A stretch of DNA of 64,000 nucleotides from Viola odorata (taxonomy: Eukaryota > Streptophyta > Magnoliopsida > Malpighiales > Violaceae): the NCBI GenBank assembly GCA_963691705.1, contig OY829540.1, positions 2,556,001-2,620,000 on the forward strand. Reading direction: 5' to 3'. The notes beneath the pieces were generated by a model that saw only the letters and a list, made by a program, of their open reading frames with translations, was not told the DNA's origin and made no database searches. This document shows positions 21,117 through 32,748 of this stretch, in pieces (the first letter of the stretch is position 1; each line of letters starts with the position of its first letter). The position numbers were made by a program, and so were the translations under genes.

Positions 21117-22378
21117 AGCCACCATCCTCAACCCGATTTTCCAGAAGTCCGAATCTTATCATGCTGGAATTTAATTAAAATGGGCCAGGAATAATTCCTA
21201 GGCCCATGAATTAAAACGGAAAAGGGGAACAGATGGGCTTGGCTTAAGCCAAGGCCTATCTGTGTTTAAAAAAAAAAAAGGACGGGCATGGCCTGTCACC
21301 TTTCTTCCTCAACCCGTGCCTAGTACTGTTCTTCTTCTTCCTTGCGCCGGCCCTAAGGCCGGCGTTCCAAGGCTCACGACCGGTCACCAAAACAAATGAA
21401 GATGAGTCACAATGCACAGAGATGAAGCATGACTAAACCACGTCCAAAACCCAGCAAAAATTAGACCATTTCATTAACAAACAAAGCTTAATTTGACGAT
21501 TGAATATATATGCATAAAAACCCAAAAAATTGCAATTAATTAAACAAGGCAGCAGGCATTTAAATTGAAGCAAGAGAAGCACATATAACATGTAAACTAA
21601 ACATCTGAAGCAAGTTTAGGTAATTAATTGAGTTGATAAATGTATAATCCCTCTAAGGTTGTAAATAGTTAGGTATTTATAGGTGGAGGTTTGGTCGATT
21701 GTGTGGTGAGTAAGCCGTGGTGACACGGCTCATTTTTGCGTGGCTGAAAACGAAGGGAAGCAATGGGAAGGAGTGACTGGGCATTCTAGAAGCAGTGACA
21801 TGGTCTGATGACTAGGCCTCCTTCTCGAAGCAATGACGTGGCTGGTTCTTAGAAGCATGACACGACTTCGAATTGGAAAGGAAAAGCTTGCGGGAAAAGA
21901 AAAAGGGAGTGGATGAATGTTTAAATCACGTGACCGTTGGATGGTTGACTAAGGGAGCAGTCAACCAATCCAACAGTTGATTAAAAAGAAAGAAGAAAAA
22001 TGCTTAGTAATTAATTATGGGCTCGATCTATCAGTGTGATGAAACTGGCGAGAAGTTCGAACGAAAGCAACTACGTTATAAAGAAAAATATGACAATCGA
22101 GATGATGCAAACAACAATTTGAGCTCAACTCTCTAAACGTATTTATTTTGACAAAGTGTCGAAAAGGCTCGTTCGGGACTTAATAAGACTAAAAAAGTAA
22201 AAGAACTAAAAATGATAGATAAAAATGAAAGAATATGAAAGGATTCGAGCTGGGTCGAGAGATCATTAACGGTTAGTGAAAAATTAAATATAACTATAAT
22301 TGATTAAGCGCGTTAAAATGCGGGCATGCTATTTTGCAGGTGATTGAACGTGCTAGCTTCAAAATTCGGGTACCATCA
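21117..22378 (-). repeat. Ogre/Tat-like LTR remnant in minus orientation
   Basis: Read on the minus strand from 22378, the sequence starts TGATGGTACCCGAATTTTGA, close to the start of the intact Ogre LTR (TGTTGCTACCCGATTTTTGA). A minus-strand TATA box (TATAAATA) lies at 21681-21674. Further in are 'GGCCTAGGAATTATTCCTGGCCCA'-like motifs of the type seen in such LTRs. No ORF of note is present. It probably inserted next to or into the LINE that begins at 22379. The inner end, at or before 21117, is not certain. Confidence 0.5.
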
Positions 22379-22849
22379 CCCCTCTTATCTCCGATGCAAT
22401 CGGCCTTTGTGCCCGAGAGACAGATTCAAGACAACATTATGGTAGCCATGAAGTGTTTCACGCTTTAAAAATGGTGAGAGGTAACGCTACTTGATCGGTT
22501 GAAATTAAGCTGGATATGAATATTCTTGAAGCGGTTATGAGGAAAATGGGATTCGAGGAGAGATGGATTAGATGGGTGTGGAATGTGTTTCCTCAGTTAC
22601 CTTCTTTGTGTTGGTGAATGGCAGAAGCCCCGAGTAATTCACCCCAAAAAAGAGTTGCGGCAAGGGGACCCCTTATCCCCCTACCTTTTTCTTTTGGTCG
22701 AGGAAGCTTTATCGAGTAGAGTCTCGATGACAGTAGAGAATGGTAGCATCAGAGGTCTTAGAATAAGAAGAAAATGTTCAGTGATTTCCCACTTATTATT
22801 TGCCGATGACACATTGTTCTTCCTTCGGGTGGATCCTACGGTCTTTGTG
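22379..22849 (+). pseudogene. LINE reverse-transcriptase fragment (left part)
   Basis: Broken non-LTR RT. 'SPMQSAFVP.RQIQDNI' is readable at about 22392-22440, 'MRKMGFEERWIRWV' at about 22538, then 'LRQGDPLSPYLFLL' (22650-22700) and the catalytic F-A-D-D at 22800-22811. The frame shifts between segments, and the KAYDRVEW block is reduced. The sequence stops at 22849, where the PIF/Harbinger element starts, and resumes at 27273. Confidence 0.85.
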
Positions 22850-23289
22850 CTATTGTACTGTTTCACAACGAAAAAATTTCTGGAAATTTTTTCAAAATCT
22901 ATTTTACAGCCAAAATTTTCCAAAATGTAATTTTTTTTGAAAATTTTCCAGTTTTCCAAAATGGAAAATTGTGCTAAAAATACTTTATAATTGATATTTA
23001 TTTAAAATTAATCCTGGTAAATTGATTCCAATTGTTTTAATTAATCAATACTCCTAATTAAATTCATACGGGTAAAATTAGATCATTATTTATTGGAAAA
23101 CTAATTAACCAATACTCTTAATAATTTCGGTATGGTATTACAGTAATATCGAATTACATGCAAACATTAGTTTAATAAATACTAAATAAGTAAAAATATA
23201 ATCTTGGAGCATTGGAATTACAAACATTAACATTAGTTTAGTTAATAATTCGGTATACCATATAGTAAAAAATTATAAAAAAAATTGTA

Positions 23290-24064
23290 AGTCCTTTCTT
23301 TACACCTTTTTACACCTGCACACCCCGCACAACCATATTCTCTACACTTGCACACACACACATTTCCTTTCATATTTCTCAACTTCATCCGTCGTCGTCG
23401 CTGCTGTAGATCCCGCCGTTCGTCGTCCGTCGTAGATCCGTCACTCCTAGTCCTCTCGTCGGCTGCGGATCTAGATCTGCCATTCCCAGTCCTCTCGTCG
23501 GCTGCAGATCCCGTCGGCCGTCGCAGCCATTCCCAGACGCTGTAGATCCCGTCGTCCGTCACTCCCAGTCCTATCGCCGGCTGCGAATCTAGATTTTCCA
23601 TTCCCAGCCGCTACAGATCCGTCGTCTGTCGTCCGTCGCAAATCAGTCACTGCCAGTCCTCTCGTCGGCTCCGAACTCCCCTCCTCCAGCCGCTGCTTCA
23701 TTCCCCATTTCCGGCTATGTCACCCACCGATAGGTGAGTTTAAATTTAAATATTTATTTATTCAAAAAATAGAAAATTGATTTATATAGAAATTATGAAA
23801 ATTGTTATTATTTTTTAATATAATTTTTTGGTTCATTGGAATAACGCATTGTTGATCGAATAAATTAAATAGTTGCATCGCTCTCAATTAAGCTTCAAAA
23901 GGTTAGTTGTATTGTTCATTTAAATACCGCTTATATTATAATGAAGATTTACTTTTCTTGTTCTGGTTGGTTGTTTTAATTGTTTGGGTTGATTGCTTAA
24001 ATTAGTTATTTGAGTTGATTGAAAATTAAGTTGTGTCATTAAGTTATAAGGATTTATGATTTAG
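23290..24064 (+). other. Harbinger 5' region with GTC/GCTG-rich imperfect repeats
   Basis: Around 23390-23690 there are imperfect repeats of 'GATCCCGTCGTCCGTC' and 'CCAGTCCTCTCGTCGGCTGC'. They keep frames open on both strands but encode nothing recognisable. This is probably the untranslated leader of the Myb-like gene. Confidence 0.5.
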
Positions 24065-24857
24065 ATGGGAAGAAAAAATGATGGAGAAGATGATGGTAAA
24101 TGGTCTGATGCAACTGAAGGGAAATTTTTATCAATATTGTACGAGAGAGTTAAGGTAGATCAAAATGGTACTCCTAGTTTTAAAGCTACGGATTGGCAAG
24201 ACATGGATAACGATTTATACTTAGCTACCGATGAACAATTTGGAGCAGTCAAGTTGTTAGGCCAATACAATCGACTACGATTGAAGTTTTGCCAATTTTC
24301 AGAATTATTAGACATACAAAAGTCACCTACCTATCATGTTTAAACACTGTGAATGCACCTGAAGATGTGTGGCAAATATTTTCATGGTATGTTACGTTTC
24401 CTTACAAGTTTCTTTAGTAATTCATATCATAAATTTTCTGAATTTTGATTAAATTCAATGTTGTTTATTTACTTTGCAGAAAAATATGAACTACAAGACA
24501 TTTAGAAATAAAGGATGTCAGAAATATGAGCTCCTTGGTCAAGTGTTTAACAAATCTACCGCTACTGGACATCTCAGTCATGCTTCTTCACAATTGCCGC
24601 CAACCTCAGATGAAGAACGCCAAAATGAAGAAGATTTTATGAACTATGCTGTTCATGTACCTGAAGATGATCATGAAATTGAAGGCAACAGGTCTGGTGG
24701 TGGGAGCTCAAAAGGAAAACGTATTGCGGGGAATATTGTAGGTACTAGGCGTTGTAAGAAAGGAGGTTCTACGAAGTGGGACTCTTGTATGGAGATACTT
24801 GCATCATCTGCAAGTGCTAAGGTTGATTATTTTATAGAAAAAAACAAAGAAGTGTAA
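24065..24857 (+). pseudogene. Harbinger Myb/SANT-like protein (broken)
   Basis: The first exon (ATG 24065) encodes the start of a Myb/SANT-like DNA-binding domain (Myb_DNA-bind_3 type). 'KWSDATEGKFLSILYERV' is followed by 'TDWQDMDNDL' and 'LLGQYNRLRLKFCQFSELL'. The usual stretch that follows is partly deleted and hits a stop at about 24341, after which 'NAPEDVWQIFSW' reads in another frame. An intron (donor GTATGT at about 24388, acceptor GCAG at 24479) leads to a second open part ending at 24857. In this superfamily the Myb-like partner helps the transposase bind the ends and enter the nucleus. This copy should not make a full protein. Confidence 0.8.
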
Positions 24858-25275
24858 AGGAGAGTAGTCTGAAGTTACAAGTCCATCGCGAGATACATAC
24901 TCTATTCATGCGTGCATGGATGCGTTAGAGAGTTTAGATAATATTTCGGATGCCTCTTATAACAATGTACTTGTGCAGTTCAAAGAATCTCATTGGAGGA
25001 AAGTGTTCATGAAAGTGTCCATTGTGAGGAGGAAGTCCTGGTTGAGGGGTTTAGAATGATTGTGGCTTGTTTTAAAATCCTGTAAACTTATTTTATGAGT
25101 TTTCTTTGGAGGTTGTTTTCAAATGTTTATGACTTGGTTGTTATGTATGCTGGTACAATTCTATGACATTTATGTTAGTATTATTGTCAATTAATTTTAT
25201 TTTTAACATGTCAATTTAGCTAATTTTGTAATTGGTATAATTAATACAACATAATTGTTTAATAGTGCAGGTGAA

Positions 25276-26668
25276 ATGTCCCAATATTTGCACAATATTT
25301 CTAATACTTTTATTATTAATTCAAGTAGTGATAGTTCTACTAATGATGATGATGACGACGACTTCGAAGATGCTATGATCCTCCGTATGTTAATGGAAAG
25401 TGATAATAGTTTCATTGATAGAATACCTTGCCGCACATCTATGCTCACCGGTAGAGCATATATTATTGAAGTTTTATTGGGAAATCCAATTAGATGCTAT
25501 GACAGTTTTCGTATGAGGCCACATGTGTTTCTGAACTTATGTGACAGGTTGAGAGGGTTGAACTTACAGAACCCACGTGCAGCTAGATTGGAAGAGGGTG
25601 TGGCAATGGGATTGACTGTATTATATCATAGAATAACTCAAAGGCTGGTGGAAGAACGATTTCAGCATTCAACTACGACAGTCTCACGTTGGGTTAAGGG
25701 TGTGATACGCGCTTTAGTTCATTTAAGAACTGATTTGATCAGACATGTTGAAAGAGGACCCATTCAACTAGAAATTTAAGCAAATGCTAGATGGTATCCA
25801 TATTTTTAGGCATGCACGTGTATTATAAATTCATGATGACTAAATAAAAAGAATTATGTTTGAATATTAAACTTATCTATGTGTTATTTTTTCCCTTTTA
25901 GAAATGCATAGGTGTTATAGATGGTACTCATGTCACAGCTTGGTGTCCTGCCCAAAAACAAAAAAAAATTGGGGTAGAAAAGCCCTTGTTACTCAAAATG
26001 TTTTGGCGGCGTGTTCGCATGATATGATGTTTACCTTTGTGTATACTGGTTGGGAAGACACAATTAATGATTCACACGTCTTTCTTGATGCATTGACAAG
26101 ACAAGATAATGGTTTTCCTATGCCCGCAACTGGTAAAATATTATTTTTATAATTCATAACGATATTTATTAGCTGTTACATTAATGGTTTACTACAAATG
26201 TCTGGTTGTTATTTATCTTTGGCAGGCTACTATTATGCAGTTGATGCTGGTTATCCAAACATTCCTAGATTTTTAGCTCCTTATCGTGGTGAACGGTATC
26301 ACTTAAATGATTTTCGTGGATGAGGAAGGATAACAAGAAAATATGCATTGTTTAATTATCGACATTCGTCATTGAGAAATGTGATTGAAAGGGTTTTTGG
26401 CGTTCTGAAGGCTAGATTTCCAATCTTAAAGTCCATTCCAAATTATCCTCTTCGTCGTCAAAGGCAAATACCTATAGCTTGTTGTACACTACACAATTTT
26501 ATTCGAATGGAAGATAGAGTTGATCGACTATTCACAGAACATTGTACAGAAGGTCAGCAAAATTTAAACGAGAACGAAGCTACTGTGACCCAAGAAGGTA
26601 TTCAAGTGGATATGTCCCAACAGCAACTAATGAATGCGGTGAGAGAAGATATTGCACATCAATTATGA
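25276..26668 (+). pseudogene. Harbinger transposase, DDE_Tnp_4 type (broken)
   Basis: The N-terminal exon runs from the ATG at 25276, with an acidic Asp-rich stretch, then the HTH-like 'HSTTTVSRWVKGV'. A stop occurs at 25777-25779, where the family continues with 'ANARWYPYF'. After an intron, the first catalytic Asp is in 'GVIDGTHV' (about 25912). A one-base frameshift in the A-rich run near 25970 separates it from the second Asp ('INDSHVF', about 26070). The third exon (from about 26225) has a stop inside 'DFRG*GRITRKY' (about 26323) before the Glu in 'RNVIERVFGVLKARFP' (about 26385). At least two stops and one frameshift make this copy inactive. Confidence 0.88.
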
Positions 26669-27272
26669 GCTAATTATAATAATTGTTAGAATATGAAGAA
26701 GTAACAAGTTAAATTATGTATGTTTTGAATGTTCAAAATTGTAGTATTCACGTCATGAACAAATAATTCAAGACTATTTTATATGTATTTTATTTTCATG
26801 AACGGAATTATTATATTTATATTTATTTTTTAATATGAATAGATTTAACATATCAAAATTACGAGGGTAAACATATCTAAAATAACATTGTTTCTTTTTT
26901 AGATTAATAATATGGATCGGTTGAGCAGGAGAAAAAGAAAAGAAAGACATGAATATATTTAGCATATTTATATTTGATCTTTAACCAACTTAAAATGGGC
27001 TGCTATTTAGTTTATTAATCTTTAAAAAAAAACATTAGGATTTTTTTTTAATTAAAATCAAATTGATTTAACAAAAGTAGTAGTTTTTTTTTTTCTTTCA
27101 AAAAAATAAGAAATAGTTGTTAGGTGAATACGATTTCGAGTTTTCTAAAGCTGGAAAACAAAAAACGTAAAACATAATTTTCATTTTCAGAAAATTTTCT
27201 ACTGTTTTCTATGAACAGAAAATTTAGAAAAACAGAAAAAATAAAAAAATTTCCGTTGTGAAACGCAACCTA

Positions 27273-29232
27273 TGCTTTGCTTCATTCACATCTTGTAGTC
27301 CTGTCAAGCATCGGGACAACTTGTTAACTTCCAAAAATGTGGGATTACTTTCATCCCGAATATCCCTGATTCGATCCGGACGGAGGTGGAGAGAATTTTA
27401 GGCATGAGCAGATATGACAATGATGAAAAGTACCTGCGTTTACCTTCTATTTGGGGCAGGTCCAAAACAGAGGTCCTTGGTTTCGTAAGGAAAAATGTGG
27501 GTGCTAAACTCTAAGGCTGGATTCAGTTACTTCTCTCAGACGCAGGTAGAGAAATTCTGATCAAATCAGTAGCTATGGTTGCTCCTGCTTATTGCATGCA
27601 ATTTCAAGCTTCCTGTTACCTTGTGTGACAAAATAACTAGTGATAAGATCACCAAGAGCAAGCAGAGAGGTGATCTCAGCTTTAGGGATCTCAAGGTATT
27701 TAATAAAGCTCTCCTCGCCAAGCCTGGGTGGAGAATCCTCGCTGATCCAGAGGCTCTTTGGGTCAAAGTACTCAAAGGAATATATTTTCCTAATTGTTCT
27801 TTCATGGATGCTAAAAAAGAAGGGAGACCTTCTTGGTTATGGGCGAGCTTTTTGGAAAGGAGAGAAATCCTGAAACTGGGGGTGTGTTGGAATGCAGCGA
27901 ATGGAGATGATATCCATATATGGGATGACGCTTGGGTTCCTACTTTACCATTGTTCTTGATTATGGAGCAGAATCCAGGATTGTCGAAGCTGGTTCGGGT
28001 CTCCGCTTTGATGGTAAATGGCGATTGAGATAGAAGAAAAATTGAGGGCATTTTCAGCGCTATTACGACCAACGTCATTTGTAATATTCCTACTGCCGGA
28101 AGTAGAGGCAACGGCAAAATTGTGTGGCACCATAGAAATAATGGGAAGTACACGACCAAATCTGGTTATCATCTTCTAAAATCTTCAATTGATGACAATA
28201 AACGCTCTAATGAGGTGGAAGCCTCAGTGTGGAACGCTATTTGGAAATTAAAGGTATGCCCTAAAATCAAACACTAAAAGGTCACTAACTCGATCCCGGT
28301 GTGCCTGAATTTAGTGAAAAGAATCCATAAGTTCCCAGATAGATGTGGGTGTGGTGTAAAGAGAAGGTTGAATCTAGAGAACATTAGTTGCTTCACTGTA
28401 ATTTTGCTCGGGCCACTTGGTTTTGCACCCCTCTGAATCGTATAACTAATCTTAGAGGTGATGGTGATTTTGTGGATTCGCGGAGAAGATTAGGATCCCT
28501 ACATGGTGAGCATGAGGTAGAGGAGCTGCCTAGTTCAGCAGCTCATGTCTATTGGTTTATGTGAAAAGAAATAATTTTGCTTTTGACAGAGAGCATTATG
28601 AGCCTAATGTAGTGGCAGCTAAAGCAACAACGATGTGGAGGGGAGTATTTAGGAGCTCAATTACTACCTTTTGCGCTTCCTTTTGACAGATGATATTTAT
28701 CTTTAAAGAAATGGATTCCTCCTAAGTCCAATTCTATACAGATTAACTCCGATGCTAGTTTAAGTAACGTTCAAAGGAAAGTGGGGCTGGGTATTTTGGG
28801 TAGAGACAATGGCGGTAATGTCTTGGATGGTAGGGCTGGTACGGTTACAACTAATTTGGTGTTGTTAGGAGAGGCTTTAGCGATTAAGGAAGCTTGCGTA
28901 TTGGCGGAGTCGCATGATTGTAGGGAACTCATTTTCGAAAGTGACTCCCAAATCGTCATCTCACAAATCAATCATGGAGGTTCAAAGGATTGAGAGAACG
29001 AACACATTCTCTATAGGATTGAGAAGCTGAGAAACAAGAATGTTGGTTGGTCTTTTTCCTTTATCTTTCGACAAGCTAATACGAGTGCTGATTTTATTGC
29101 TAAACATTGTTTATCTCTTCCTGCTTCCAACTGTTTAGGAAGCTCTTTTTGGCCTATTATTTCATACCCTATTTTTATAAACTTGATTCATCGGGAGCGC
29201 ATCCTTGAGTTAATGGAAGTGGCTGCCTGAGT
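27273..29232 (+). pseudogene. LINE RT C-terminal part, zf-RVT and RNase H domain (right part)
   Basis: The LINE resumes with 'CQASGQLVNFQKCGI' at 27303-27345, the motif that follows the FADD block. It continues through the C-terminal RT region ('LLAKPGWRILADPEALWVKVLKGIYFP') and the zf-RVT-like segment (about 28000-28260), to an RNase H of the RVT_3 type. There 'NSDAS', 'GEALAIKEA' and 'FESDSQIVI' are readable at 28745-28960, then 'FRQANTSADFIAK' near 29070. Several stops and frameshifts are present. The end is at about 29232, shortly after the stop of the RNase H reading. Confidence 0.85.
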
Positions 29233-29859
29233 GCTTGGTTTTGGTTAGAAAAAAAGTAACAACAATAGTCAGAAGCTAACAATTAAATAATTAATCTTTG
29301 CTACTTAGTTCTTCTTTTTATCATTAGGTAAAGGTGAGTCTAGAGTTTAAGTAACTATTCAGCAATATGACCGGTGACCTTTGATAACTAATTAGTTTAA
29401 TATCTAATTATTAATTTTTGATTTTTTAATCAATAAAATTATTATAGTGTTGCAAATAAAATTAATCCTAATCGTCAAGTTTGTGAAAAGAAATTTTCAT
29501 AAGAAAAAACAGAAATGGCAATTCATATTTCATATATATATTATTGTCCTTGTTTTTTAATAATTGAACATGTAGATTTGAATTTGGGGTATAATAATAA
29601 TTACCTACAAATATAATAAATAAAATATTTGTAATAAGTCTCAAGTTGCATAATTGTGGTCTCCACCACTTCCCACCATTCATGCTGCTGAGTTGTTGAC
29701 AACACTCAACAACTAACTTTTGTATGCCTATCAAACCCCACGAAACTTGGAACCACGTTTTATTTATTTATTTATGATAAGAAAAGTTACAGATCTATTG
29801 AAACGTAGAAAAATGTCAATTATTAAAGGATAGAGAAAGTAATAAAAGAATAATAGTAC

Positions 29860-29985
29860 TTTATCCGGTGTGAATTAAACGTCGTTTTAGGATTTACTTT
29901 TACTGTAACTTTTACTTATATTTTTAGTGTTAAACCTACTGAATATTGGGATACGAGAAAGACATTTAATTTGCACCAGAGGGAC
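29860..29985. mobile_element. Degenerate Stowaway-like MITE copy
   Basis: The left end 'TTTATCCGGTGTGAATTAA' and right end 'TTAATTTGCACCAGAGGGA' are imperfect inverted repeats. The interior shares 'CGTCGTTTTAGGATTT.CTTTTACTGT' and 'CCTACTGAATATTGGGAT.CGAG.AAG' with the better MITE at 31504-31763. It is an older, shortened copy of the same family. Confidence 0.6.
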
Positions 29986-30498
29986 TATTAGGAAGGCAAG
30001 CTCACCTACAAACTCAGACACTTACACACTTACACACTTACACTGTCACCGTTTCTCAGCTTAAGTTGTGTATACTTTTCTTGTCAAACCAAAGATCCAT
30101 CCCTTTGGCCCTCACCTCTCCACCACTCCAACCCAACATTTATACTCCAATACAATAAATAATACTTATATGTTGTTTAAATTTACATCTCCATCTTGCC
30201 GAAAATAAAACTTATTAGCTCCTACTTTTATAATATTACTCTCATTTTATAGGTTAATTATTTTTGCAGTGGAAAAGGAGATGAGTTGTTGAAGAGTTAT
30301 TAGTAGGGATAAGTTGGCAAAACAAAATAGTGATTTTAGAAGTTTCCTTAATCCTCCTGCACTCTCTCCAAATGACATTTAATTTCGAACGAAGGGAGTA
30401 ATAAAAGCCTGCCCCAAATAAATCTTATAAATACCATATAATTTACTAAACTGTACTTCCATATTCTTCTCGGTTGGTCATTTACGAGTTTAGAAATA

Positions 30499-30759
30499 CT
30501 TCATCCGTTATTTTATAGATAATTGATTTAGGGGAAAAAATTATTTTTAAAAGGTTGTCGAATTACATTTTTTAAAACAACAATTGAAAATTTAGAGTAG
30601 TTTACCCATTATTATATATTTTTTCATTGGTTAATATGAGAAGTAATTATGGAGTAATTAGAGTATTTTTATTTTTCAAGATAATATTTAGACTCTTATT
30701 AGATTTTTCTTGATATATGTATTTTCTATTAGTTTAACATCTATAAAAAAAAGAGGGAG
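30499..30759. mobile_element. Stowaway-like MITE
   Basis: 261 bp flanked by TA. The left end 'CTTCATCCGTTATTTTATAG' and right end 'CTATAAAAAAAAGAGGGAG' form imperfect inverted repeats. The inner sequence is AT-rich. The end sequence and TA flank suggest the Tc1/mariner-derived Stowaway group. Confidence 0.6.
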
Positions 30760-30931
30760 TAGAATGGAGCCAAATTTTGAATATGTCATTATCTCGCATA
30801 TGAAACATATTTTGTTTATTTCAAATTTATATAAAAATTTATACATGTTCCCATCACTCACCAAACGATTAGATTAGGGGTATAATTATCTTTAAAAAAA
30901 CGTTTTTTTTTAAATTAAAAAATTATATGTA

Positions 30932-31097
30932 CTCCCTCCAAATTTTTTTAGAAATTAAGACAATTATTAATTGCCAATTATGAAGTGATTATCAAAAGTA
31001 TTTCAGTCTACTAAATTGCAACGTTTTTTCTTCCAAAGAATGATTGTCATTTGAAAAAAAAACGAGTCAACCAACAACTAAAATGATTTGGATGGAG
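30932..31097. mobile_element. Stowaway-like MITE
   Basis: 166 bp beginning CTCCCTCCAAATTTTTTTAG and ending ATGATTTGGATGGAG, with TA on both sides (30930-30931 and 31098-31099). Confidence 0.65.
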
Positions 31098-31503
31098 TAA
31101 TATTTTGTATAAAGTAATTATTTTCGGAATTAGGTAACTTAATAGCAACAACATTTCGAAGCGGCATCATATTTATACATCAAAATCGGTAGTACCAAGT
31201 AAAACGATAGAATGGGTGTTTGCAACTAATAAGGGACCACATGTTGACTTTATGGCGGTCACTAGGGGATACCCAGCTGTTGCTATTAACGTATTTATTT
31301 GTTTAAAAAAAAAAATTCTCTACTCATTTTCACACACAATTGATTATTATTTTTAATGTATTTCTAGTTAATTATTTTCAATCATTTTATTAATTACGAC
31401 CGATCAACATTAATTTTAATTTCTCAATATATTAAAAATAATAAAAAGAAAAAAATATGATAAGGATTTAATTATTTTTTTTAAACTGTGGCGGTATTTA
31501 TTA

Positions 31504-31763
31504 CTCCCTCCGTAAATAATTAGATGACGTTTTAGCATTTGCTTTTACTGTTTCGGCACGTATCTTAAAACGGCCGGTAGACTCACTATTTGAGACAATT
31601 TTACCCCTAATTTTTTCTGGGAAGTACGTTAAGGATTAACCTACGTTCACAAAAAAATTCGGATTTTTTTGGGGTCAAATAGTACCTCATCCGGCCTCCT
31701 CGATATGCGTTCCCTACTGAATATTGGGATGCGAGGAAGTCATGTAATTATTTACGGAGGGAG
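31504..31763. mobile_element. Stowaway MITE with near-perfect ends
   Basis: 260 bp. The left end CTCCCTCCGTAAATAATTA and right end TAATTATTTACGGAGGGAG are exact 19-bp inverted repeats, flanked by TA at 31502-31503 and 31764-31765. The preserved ends suggest it is the youngest of the group here. Confidence 0.88.
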
Positions 31764-32748
31764 TATTAAAGTTGTGAAGTTGTATTGAAATTGGTTTTTA
31801 GTGATACAAATGCCGGTCGTGGAGGGAAAAGTCAATTTGGTGATGTAGTGAAGAAGGCCCATTTGTCAATTTCTTTAAAGCTCAATTTGGTGGGAATCTA
31901 GAACTAAATTAATACTACTTATTTATAAATGTATAAAGGAATTAAATTTATGTATAAAAAAAATATTTACTAACAATTAATTAATTTTCCGTGGTTTAAT
32001 GATAAAATTCATCAAATATTAAACCAAATTACGAATTAAGAGAAAATATATTTTTACTTAAAATTCATATCTAATCTATTTATCGACGTATCTGTTTTTC
32101 AACTAAATACTGCAACTTTGATTGAATAATGACGAATTTTACACGCTAAATGCGTTATTATTATTATTATTATTATCAAAACCCGGTTAAACATATAGTA
32201 GAAGTAACAAATTTTGATTGAGTGGTTATTTAAGGAAATGATAAAGAAAAATGAAAATTAGTAAAAGATGCAATAGAGGATGAGAATGGATAAAGGGAAG
32301 ATGTTTTTCTTTTTATGATCCAAGTTGCAAAAAAGGGCAGATGTGTAAATTCATGTGAATCATAGCCGGAATAAATTTTGTGGATTAGATTAGGGAACCT
32401 AACACATAACTTAAGTTGCAATAAATGACTTATTTTTCTACAAATAATATAAATTAAAATATATAGTAACAAAATAAAGACAAAAACAAATGTGAGAAAA
32501 GAAAGAAAAAAAAGTCATTGTCCATTTCATCTCCGTGGACTTTCCACTGAATTTCAAGATAGCACGGAAACTCCCTGAAAAAACCAGATACACACACGAA
32601 ATACGCAGAGAGATCGAGAAGAAGCAGATTTGGAGCTTCAGCCGCCGTAAAGACGCAAACTTTTATGCCAACACAGACCAAAAACAGCACCAACGAAGCA
32701 AAGTTTCAGTCTTTTCTTCTTGGGTTGTAGTTTTTTGGTTGGTTTTCA

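Larger units (their letters stand above)
22853..27269 (+). mobile_element. PIF/Harbinger DNA transposon (decayed) inserted in the LINE
   Basis: 4417 bp with inverted ends sharing GTTTCACAACG: left at 22860-22870, right CGTTGTGAAAC at 27254-27264. It is flanked by CTA on both sides (22850-22852 and 27270-27272), a 3-bp duplication of the size PIF/Harbinger elements make. Removing it reunites the LINE reading. It carries the usual gene pair, a Myb/SANT-like protein and a DDE transposase, both on the plus strand and both broken. The subterminal regions are AT-rich with many 'TTTTCCA/TGGAAAA' motifs. The exact outermost bases are uncertain by a few nucleotides. Confidence 0.85.
29233..32748. other. 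AT-rich intergenic DNA with a MITE cluster, upstream of the WRKY gene
   Basis: I see no gene here. The stretch holds at least four Stowaway-like MITEs (listed separately), an (ATT)n run near 32157-32178, and the likely WRKY 5' untranslated region from roughly 32520. A TTGAC core (possible W-box) occurs at 31244, inside ordinary AT-rich sequence. Confidence 0.6.

Noticed and set aside
23242..23701. Arg/Asp-rich minus-strand frames in the Harbinger leader
   Set aside because: They come from imperfect GTC/GAC-rich repeats; no start context or domain.
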